Shown one piece after another: positions 5,987-10,019 of a stretch of 10,019 nucleotides of DNA. The DNA lies in NCBI GenBank assembly GCA_030428345.1, contig JAUIBM010000059.1, positions 1 to 10,019 of the forward strand. Direction: 5' to 3'. How positions within the stretch are numbered: the first letter of the stretch is position 1; each line of letters opens with the position of its first letter. The DNA comes from Alphaproteobacteria bacterium. Lineage in GTDB: Bacteria > Pseudomonadota > Alphaproteobacteria > Rhizobiales > Rhizobiaceae. Below the pieces are notes generated by a model that was not told the origin of the DNA, ran no database searches, and saw only the letters and a list, made by a program, of their open reading frames with translations. The position numbers were made by a program, and so were the translations under genes.

Positions 5987-6685
5987 ATGAACGATGCCGC
6001 CCTCCTGCGGCTGCGCGAGACCAAATTCGCGCAGGCCGATTTCGATCGCGTGCAACTCGACGGCGTTTTCCGCGGCTATGCCAGCCTGTTCGGTGAAGTC
6101 GATCTGGGCAATGACAAGGTCCTGCCCGGGGCCTTTTCCGCAGCGCTCGCCCGCCGTGGCGCCGATGGCGTGCGAATGCTGTTCCAGCACGATCCCGCCC
6201 AGCCGATCGGCGTGTGGGACGAGATCGTCGAGGATGCGCGCGGCCTGCGCGTCGCGGGCCGCCTGACAACCACAACCGCCAAGGGGCGCGAGGTTCTGGA
6301 ACTGATGCGAGCCGGGGCGATCGACGGATTGTCGATCGGCTTTCGCACCGTGCGATCGCGCGTTGAAAAGCCGGGCCGCACCCGGGCGATTCTCGAGGCC
6401 GATCTGTGGGAGATATCGGTCGTCACCTTTCCCATGCAGCCCGGCGCGCGGATCGACAGGCTCAAATCTGCCCGTGTGCCGCTGCCGAGCGTGCGGGAGT
6501 TCGAACATTGGCTCACGCGGGATGCGGGGCTGACGCGGGGCGAGGCGCGCACGGTGATCGCCAAGGGCTTCGTCCACCTTGCCGGCGAGCGGGAAGCCGC
6601 CGGCGCAACCCCCGACCTTGCCGGCGTGATCCGTTCCGCCGCGGGCCGGGTCCGTCCCTCTCACAGCTACAGGAACCAAGCATGA
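5987..6685 (+). CDS. HK97-family prohead protease (g4)
   Basis: This serine protease removes the N-terminal delta (scaffold) domain of the capsid protein during head maturation and then degrades itself. The protein has 232 residues. The protease core covers roughly residues 20-160, with GVFRGYASLFGEVDLGNDKVLPGAF at 26-50. The catalytic His is in LFQHDPAQPIG (about 68), the catalytic Ser in GLSIGF (about 116), and the third active-site acid is probably the Glu in LWEISVVTFPM (about 142). The C-terminal 70 residues carry SVREFEHWLTRDAGLTRGEA, an extension I associate with alphaproteobacterial GTA-type proteases. CGGAG six bases before the ATG at 5987 supports the start. Its stop overlaps the capsid start (ATGA), a usual arrangement for protease and substrate genes. 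Confidence 0.95.
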   Translation: MNDAALLRLRETKFAQADFDRVQLDGVFRGYASLFGEVDLGNDKVLPGAFSAALARRGADGVRMLFQHDPAQPIGVWDEIVEDARGLRVAGRLTTTTAKGREVLELMRAGAIDGLSIGFRTVRSRVEKPGRTRAILEADLWEISVVTFPMQPGARIDRLKSARVPLPSVREFEHWLTRDAGLTRGEARTVIAKGFVHLAGEREAAGATPDLAGVIRSAAGRVRPSHSYRNQA

Positions 6686-7932
6686 CCCGAATGACCAAAG
6701 CGGCAGATCCCGGCGCGGGCAACGCCCAGGAAGTGGCGCTTGCCTTCGACGAATTCATGACCGCGTTTGAAGCCTTCAAGCAGACGAACGATGAAAGGCT
6801 GGCGCAGATCGAGAACATGGTCTCGCCCGACGTGGTGACGACCGAAAAGATGGAACGCATCGACCGCGCGCTCGACGAGCAGCGCCGGCTGATGGACAAT
6901 CTGATCCTCAAGGGGCGGCGTCCGGCGCTGGACGGCGGCCCCTCGCTCAGCCATGCCGCCATGGAGCACAAGCAGGCCTTCGGCGCCTATGTGCGTCACG
7001 GCCAGGAGAACGGGCTGAAACGCTTCGAGCAGAAGGCGATGTCCTATGGCTCCGATCCCGATGGCGGCTATCTGGTCCCCGACGAGACGGCCGCGGAAAT
7101 CGGCCGCCGGCTGGCGCTGATCTCGCCGATCCGCTCCATCGCCGCGGTGCGCACCGTTTCCTCCGCGATCTACAAGAAGCCCTTCGCGGTCAGCGGCCCG
7201 GCCACCGGCTGGGTGGCGGAGACCGGTCTTCGTCCGCAGACCGCGACGCCGACTTTGGCGGAACTGCAGTTTCCGACCATGGAAATCTACGCGATGCCGG
7301 CCGCGACCTCGAACCTTCTGGAAGATTCGGCTGTCGATATCGACGCCTGGATCGCCGGCGAAGTGGAGACCGCTTTCGCCGAACAGGAAAGCGCCGCCTT
7401 CATCAATGGCGACGGCGTCAACAAGCCGAAGGGCTTTCTGGCAGCCACCACGGTGGACGAAGCCGCCTGGGCGTGGGGCAAGCTTGGCTATGTCGCAACC
7501 GGCGTCAGCGCCGGATTTGCGGTGGCCAATCCTTCCGACCAGCTGATCGAGACGATCTACGCCCTGAAGGCGGGCTATCGTCAGAACGCCCAGTGGGTGA
7601 TGAACCGCAAGACGCAGGCCGAGATCCGCAAGCTCAAGGACGCAGACGGAAACTATCTCTGGCAACCGCCGGCAACCGTTGGCGACAAGGCCATGCTGAT
7701 GGGCTTCCCGGTCGCCGAAGCGGAGGACATGCCCGACATTGCCGCCGACTCGCTTGCTGTCGCCTTCGGCGATTTCGCACGCGGCTATCTGGTCGTCGAC
7801 AGGGCCGGCGTGCGGGTCTTGGGGGATCCCTATTCCGCCAAACCCTACGTCCTCTTCTACACGACCAAGCGCGTCGGCGGAGGAATTCAGGATTTCGACG
7901 CGATCAAGCTTCTGAAATTCGGCGCGGCGTAA
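6682..7932 (+). CDS. Major capsid protein, HK97 fold (g5)
   Basis: This is the main shell subunit of the particle. It has 416 residues. Residues 1 to about 110 are a charged, helical delta domain with likely coiled coil (FDEFMTAFEAFKQTNDERL and KMERIDRALDEQRRLMDNL), which acts as internal scaffold and is cut away by the protease. The mature HK97-fold part starts around residues 110-125, just before SDPDGGYLVPDE. It then shows ALISPIRSIAAVRTVSS, TGWVAETGLRPQTATPTLAEL, FINGDGVNKPKGFL, WVMNRKTQAEIRKLKDADGNYLW and the C-terminal GDFARGYLVVDRAGVRVLGDPYSAKPYVLFYTTKRVGGG. These match the RcGTA and HK97 capsid families. The start at 6682 overlaps the protease stop. An in-frame extension back to 6406 only overlays the protease gene and is not used. 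A strong terminator-like stem follows the gene. Confidence 0.96.
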   Translation: MTRMTKAADPGAGNAQEVALAFDEFMTAFEAFKQTNDERLAQIENMVSPDVVTTEKMERIDRALDEQRRLMDNLILKGRRPALDGGPSLSHAAMEHKQAFGAYVRHGQENGLKRFEQKAMSYGSDPDGGYLVPDETAAEIGRRLALISPIRSIAAVRTVSSAIYKKPFAVSGPATGWVAETGLRPQTATPTLAELQFPTMEIYAMPAATSNLLEDSAVDIDAWIAGEVETAFAEQESAAFINGDGVNKPKGFLAATTVDEAAWAWGKLGYVATGVSAGFAVANPSDQLIETIYALKAGYRQNAQWVMNRKTQAEIRKLKDADGNYLWQPPATVGDKAMLMGFPVAEAEDMPDIAADSLAVAFGDFARGYLVVDRAGVRVLGDPYSAKPYVLFYTTKRVGGGIQDFDAIKLLKFGAA

Positions 7933-7952
7933 CGGCGTTTCTCCCTCCGCCG

Positions 7953-7972
7953 TGGCGCTTCCCCCGGCGCCA
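7953..7972 (+). other. Minor hairpin after the capsid gene
   Basis: TGGCGC (7953-7958) and GCGCCA (7967-7972) form a 6-bp stem around an eight-base loop. It lies between the capsid stop and the stronger terminator-like stem. It may be part of the same punctuation or chance in GC-rich sequence. Confidence 0.3.
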
Positions 7973-7984
7973 TTCGCGCCGATT

Positions 7985-8020
7985 GCGGCCCCGCATGCCT
8001 CCTGCGGGGCCGCTTCCTTT
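7985..8020 (+). terminator. Intrinsic-terminator-like stem-loop between capsid (g5) and connector (g6)
   Basis: Positions 7985-7995 (GCGGCCCCGCA) and 8003-8013 pair perfectly over 11 bp around a seven-base loop, followed by TTCCTTTC. The stem is as strong as a rho-independent terminator, but the T-tract is interrupted by two C residues, so termination is probably partial. It lies 52 bases after the capsid stop and ends before the GGAG of g6. Partial termination here would give many more capsid transcripts than connector and tail transcripts, which suits the copy numbers of these proteins. Confidence 0.7.
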
Positions 8021-8037
8021 CAGCTTACGGAGAAATC

Positions 8038-8607
8038 ATGACCAGTACGCTAGTCACGCCGCCGGCCGGATTGCCGTTGAGCCTTGCCGATTTGAAAGCG
8101 CATCTGCGGATCGAGACGGGCGATGAGGACGACTACCTGACTTCGCTGCTTTCCGCCGCCACGGCCCATGTGGAAGCTGTCACCGGCAAGGCCTTGCTGG
8201 CCCAGACCTGGCGCATCTATCTGGATGCGGTTCCGGCTGATTGCGTCGTGGGGATCGCGCAAGGCCCGCTGATCTCCCTGGACGCGGTTACCGTTTATGA
8301 CAGAGACGGCCAGCCGGTGGTCGTCGACCCGCAGGACTATGATGTCGACCGGTATTCGGAGCCGGCCCGCCTGAGTTTTCGCGAGGCTCCCACTCCCGGC
8401 CAGACATTCAACGGAATCGAGATCGACATCACGATCGGCTATGGCGAGTCCGGGACCGACATTCCCGGGCAATTGCTCCGGGCGGTCATGGTAATCTGCG
8501 CGCATTGGCACGCCCTGCGCGGCGCCGCCGAGGAGGCTGCGATTTTCGGCAGCCTTCCCAAGGGACTGGACGCGCTTCTCGCGCCCTTCCGGCAGGTCCG
8601 GCTGTGA
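8038..8607 (+). CDS. Head-tail connector/adaptor protein, HK97 gp6-like (g6)
   Basis: This protein forms the adaptor ring under the portal after DNA is packed. It has 189 residues and belongs to the phage gp6-like connector family (phiE125 gp8 type). The helical N-terminal half has the typical LSLADLKAHLRIETGDEDDYLTSLLSAATAHVEAVTGKALL (about residues 14-54), followed by a beta-rich middle (TWRIYLDAVP, GPLISLDAVTVYDRDG). The family end pattern IDITIGYGESGTDIPGQLLRAVMVICAHWHALRG follows near 127-160. GGAG five bases upstream supports the ATG at 8038. Its stop overlaps the GTG start of the next gene. It is the first gene after the terminator-like stem, so its expression depends on read-through or on a promoter I cannot see. 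Confidence 0.92.
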   Translation: MTSTLVTPPAGLPLSLADLKAHLRIETGDEDDYLTSLLSAATAHVEAVTGKALLAQTWRIYLDAVPADCVVGIAQGPLISLDAVTVYDRDGQPVVVDPQDYDVDRYSEPARLSFREAPTPGQTFNGIEIDITIGYGESGTDIPGQLLRAVMVICAHWHALRGAAEEAAIFGSLPKGLDALLAPFRQVRL

Positions 8608-8933
8608 GCGCGGCGAGCACGTCCGGCCGGCTTTCCACAAGGCTGGAACTTCAGCGGGAAGATCAGACGCCGGACGGGTCGGGTGGTTTCGCGTCCGCCT
8701 GGACGGCGATCGGCGACATCTGGGCGCAGGTGATTCCGATCGGGGTCTCTCCCGTCGAGCGGGCCGGCAACCGGTTCGCGGAAGCGACGCACCGCATCCT
8801 CGTGCGCGCGGAGAATGCGGTCAGCGCCGGAATGCGCTTTCGCAAGGGAGCGCGCCTGTTCGACATTGATGCCGTTTTCGACCCGGACGAGACCGGTCGA
8901 TGGCTCGCCTGCATGTGTCGCGAGCGAAAATGA
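8604..8933 (+). CDS. Head closure / head-tail adaptor protein (g7)
   Basis: This 109-residue protein is of the phage head-tail joining family (SPP1 gp16-like stopper), which plugs the filled head and makes the tail-docking surface. Family features are LSTRLELQREDQTPDGSGGFASAWTAIGDIWAQVIPI near residues 9-44, the AGNRFAEATHRILVRAEN strand near 51-68 and the C-terminal RFRKGARLFDIDAVFDPDETGRWLACMCRE. The GTG start at 8604 overlaps the g6 stop (GTGA) and gives a protein that begins just before the conserved region. The stop overlaps an ATG at 8930 that opens a small frame of doubtful coding status. Confidence 0.92.
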   Translation: MSAASTSGRLSTRLELQREDQTPDGSGGFASAWTAIGDIWAQVIPIGVSPVERAGNRFAEATHRILVRAENAVSAGMRFRKGARLFDIDAVFDPDETGRWLACMCRERK

Positions 8934-9112
8934 CCGCGCTCGCCGAAACCTGCCACGCACTGGCCGAAGCGCTGGGCAAGGCGCTCCAATCCGGCACTGC
9001 AATCCCTGAGGTGAAAGATGACCGCGGCGCTCGCCCTGCAGAAATTCATCCACGAAACGCTGGCGGCCGACCCTGCGCTGACAGCGCTGATCGGCGCGGG
9101 AAGGGTGTTTGA
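8930..9112 (+). CDS. Possible coupled mini-ORF between g7 and g8
   Basis: The stop of g7 shares an ATGA junction with an ATG that opens a 60-codon frame. Its first 30 residues (starting MTALAETCHALAEALGKALQ) could form an amphipathic helix. The second half overlaps the first 95 bases of g8 in another frame and looks like random translation of it. Without this frame the g7-g8 gap is 84 bases, longer than most junctions in the operon. It has no known homologue that I recognise and may be a chance frame whose translation simply brings ribosomes up to the g8 ribosome-binding site. Confidence 0.25.
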   Translation: MTALAETCHALAEALGKALQSGTAIPEVKDDRGARPAEIHPRNAGGRPCADSADRRGKGV

Positions 9113-9425
9113 CGACCCGCCGGCGGCAATCGATCCACCCTATCTGGTCATCGGCCCCTGGACGGTGACGGAACTGGGAAGCTCGACAGAGGCCGGCGAG
9201 GAGCATTCCATCGATCTGGTGCTGTGGTCGTCCGCTCATGGCAGATTGCAGGTGACGAAGGCCGCCGGCGCGGTGCGAACCGCCCTGGCCGCCGCCGCCG
9301 GTTCACTCGATCCGCCCTGGACATTGGCGATGCTGCAATTTGCCTCCGGCCGGACCGAGCGCGACATCGCCACCCGGTTCTACCGCGCCGCCTTGCGCTT
9401 TCGCGCAGTTACCGAAGGCGCCTGA
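9018..9425 (+). CDS. DUF3168 tail terminator protein (g8)
   Basis: This 135-residue protein of the DUF3168 family corresponds to the tail terminator of the R. capsulatus GTA, a ring that caps the tail tube and joins it to the head. Diagnostic features are the N-terminal ALQKFIHETLAADPALTALIGAGRVFDDPP (about residues 5-35) and the following PPYLVIGPWTVTELG, then EEHSIDLVLWSSAHGRLQVTKAAGAVRTAL and the closing strand RFYRAALRFRAVTE. The ATG at 9018 has a good GAGG six bases upstream. An in-frame stop at 9012-9014 rules out a longer version. It is complete relative to the family. Confidence 0.93.
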   Translation: MTAALALQKFIHETLAADPALTALIGAGRVFDDPPAAIDPPYLVIGPWTVTELGSSTEAGEEHSIDLVLWSSAHGRLQVTKAAGAVRTALAAAAGSLDPPWTLAMLQFASGRTERDIATRFYRAALRFRAVTEGA

Positions 9426-9449
9426 CGCCCTTTCCAGGAGTGAACTTTC

Positions 9450-9860
9450 ATGACCGCACAACAGGGCAGGGACCTGCTGCTCAAGCTCGATCCCGGATCG
9501 GGTTTCGTCACCGTTGCGGGTCTGCGCGCACGCCGCATCGCTTTCAACGCGCAGACCGTGGACACGACGGACTCCGAATCTGCCGGCCGCTGGCGCGAAT
9601 TGCTGGCGGGAGCCGGCGTGCGCCGGGCGACGATTTCGGGCAGCGGAATCTTCCGGGATGCGCAGTCCGATGCGCTGATCCGGGCCAGCTTCTTCTCCGG
9701 CGATGCGCCGCTATGGCAGGTCGTGCTGCCGGATTTCGGAACCATCGAGGGCGCTTTCCAGATTTCCGCGCTGGAATATCGCGGCAATCACGATGGCGAA
9801 CTGACCTTCGACATGACGCTGGAATCGGCCGGCGCAATCGCATTCGCGGCGGACGCGTGA
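9450..9860 (+). CDS. Major tail (tube) protein, TP901-1 family (g9)
   Basis: This 136-residue protein forms the stacked rings of the tail tube. It matches the TP901-1-type major tail protein family: QQGRDLLLKLDPGSGFVTVAGLRARRIAFNAQTVDTTDSESAGRWRELLAGAGVRRATISGSGIFRD across residues 4-70, followed by FFSGDAPLWQVVLPDFGTIEGAFQISALEYRGNHDGELTFDMTLESAGAI. The phrase VDTTDSESAGRWRELL with the later SGSGIF is typical. AGGAG nine bases before the ATG at 9450 supports the start. The stop and the next start share one base (TGATG), so translation of g10 is probably coupled. Confidence 0.94.
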   Translation: MTAQQGRDLLLKLDPGSGFVTVAGLRARRIAFNAQTVDTTDSESAGRWRELLAGAGVRRATISGSGIFRDAQSDALIRASFFSGDAPLWQVVLPDFGTIEGAFQISALEYRGNHDGELTFDMTLESAGAIAFAADA

Positions 9861-10019
9861 TGGCGAACAGGTATCGTGGCGAACTGGCCGCAACCATTGA
9901 CGGGCGCGAGTGGACGCTCTGCCTGACGCTTGGCGCGCTTGCCGAGCAGGTCCTCGGCCGCCGTGACCTGGACGCTGTCGATGTGGTGCCGACTCCAGAG
10001 CGGCTCGAAGATCGCGTTG
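9860..10019 (+). CDS. GTA gp10-family protein, tail assembly chaperone-like (g10), 3' end outside window
   Basis: The first 53 codons are present. The start YRGELAATIDGREWTLCLTLGALAEQ fits the gene transfer agent family protein (gp10, Phage_TAC_11) that precedes the tape-measure gene in GTA clusters and is thought to chaperone the tape measure during tail assembly. The TLCLTLGALAE segment is the most conserved part of the family. After it the sequence (VLGRRDLDAVDVVPTPERLEDRV) departs from the acidic and aromatic pattern I would expect, so the domain may be divergent here. The ATG at 9860 overlaps the g9 stop by one base. Confidence 0.82.
   Translation, partial: MANRYRGELAATIDGREWTLCLTLGALAEQVLGRRDLDAVDVVPTPERLEDRV

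Larger units (their letters stand above)
2822..10019 (+). other. RcGTA-like gene transfer agent structural cluster, g1 to start of g10 (right end outside window)
   Basis: Eleven convincing genes on one strand follow the order terminase small, terminase large, portal, small protein, prohead protease, capsid, connector, head closure, DUF3168 tail terminator, TP901-1-type tail tube and GTA gp10-family protein. This is the order of the R. capsulatus GTA cluster that is kept across many alphaproteobacteria. No integrase, repressor, replication gene, lysis gene or attachment repeat was found on the visible left side, where the cluster directly adjoins chromosomal genes. A defective HK97-type prophage remains the alternative. 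The rest of the tail module is not visible. Confidence 0.85.

Noticed and set aside
5831..6679. Minus-strand open frame opposite the prohead protease
   Set aside because: It covers the protease gene, whose active-site motifs are clear. There is no ribosome-binding site or family match on the other strand.
6406..6681. N-terminal extension of the capsid frame back to 6406
   Set aside because: It would overlap the protease C-terminus by nearly 280 bases. The ATGA junction at 6682 gives a capsid of normal family length.
6667..7665. Long minus-strand open frame (about 332 codons) opposite the capsid gene
   Set aside because: It is a shadow of the capsid gene. The translation is low-complexity rich in Arg, Gly and His with no recognisable domain.

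Overview
The window is GC-rich and carries alphaproteobacterial genes. The N-terminal region and motif spacing of its penicillin-binding protein 1A, together with the order of its phage-like genes, point to a Hyphomicrobiales (Rhizobiales) chromosome. Genus cannot be told from this sequence. No rRNA, tRNA, CRISPR array, insertion sequence, integrase or attachment site was seen.

Positions 1-2555 hold ordinary chromosomal genes. A class A penicillin-binding protein (peptidoglycan glycosyltransferase/transpeptidase) runs off the left edge on the minus strand. A YcgN-family cysteine-cluster protein is divergent from it, with only a few tens of bases between their starts. A convergent minus-strand gene encodes a WcaF-like left-handed beta-helix acetyltransferase. 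Positions 2556-2821 are non-coding apart from a possible 20-codon leader ORF. This stretch contains a good -35/-10 pair facing right, a near-perfect dyad overlapping the -35, and a strong 8-bp hairpin.

Positions 2822 to the right edge hold a compact plus-strand operon in the order of the Rhodobacter capsulatus-type gene transfer agent (RcGTA) structural cluster: small terminase-like g1, large terminase g2, portal g3, a small three-helix membrane protein, prohead protease g4, HK97-fold major capsid g5, connector g6, head-closure protein g7, tail terminator g8, tail tube g9, and the start of the tail-assembly-chaperone-like g10. Neighbouring genes overlap by ATGA, GTGA or TGATG junctions, or are separated by short gaps with a ribosome-binding site. 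The one clear internal punctuation is an 11-bp GC stem followed by a T-rich tract directly after the capsid gene.

Together, g1 and g2 would package DNA through the g3 portal into a procapsid of g5 matured by g4. g6 and g7 seal the head, and g8, g9 and g10 begin the tail. The rest of the tail genes (tape measure, hub, cell-wall peptidase, fibre) are expected beyond the right edge. The family assignments are well supported. Calling the cluster a domesticated GTA rather than a prophage is inference from gene order, absence of phage lysogeny genes in the window and the host-like setting. The less expected features are the regulatory leader upstream of g1, the membrane protein inside the head module, the long g1/g2 overlap and a coupled mini-ORF between g7 and g8.
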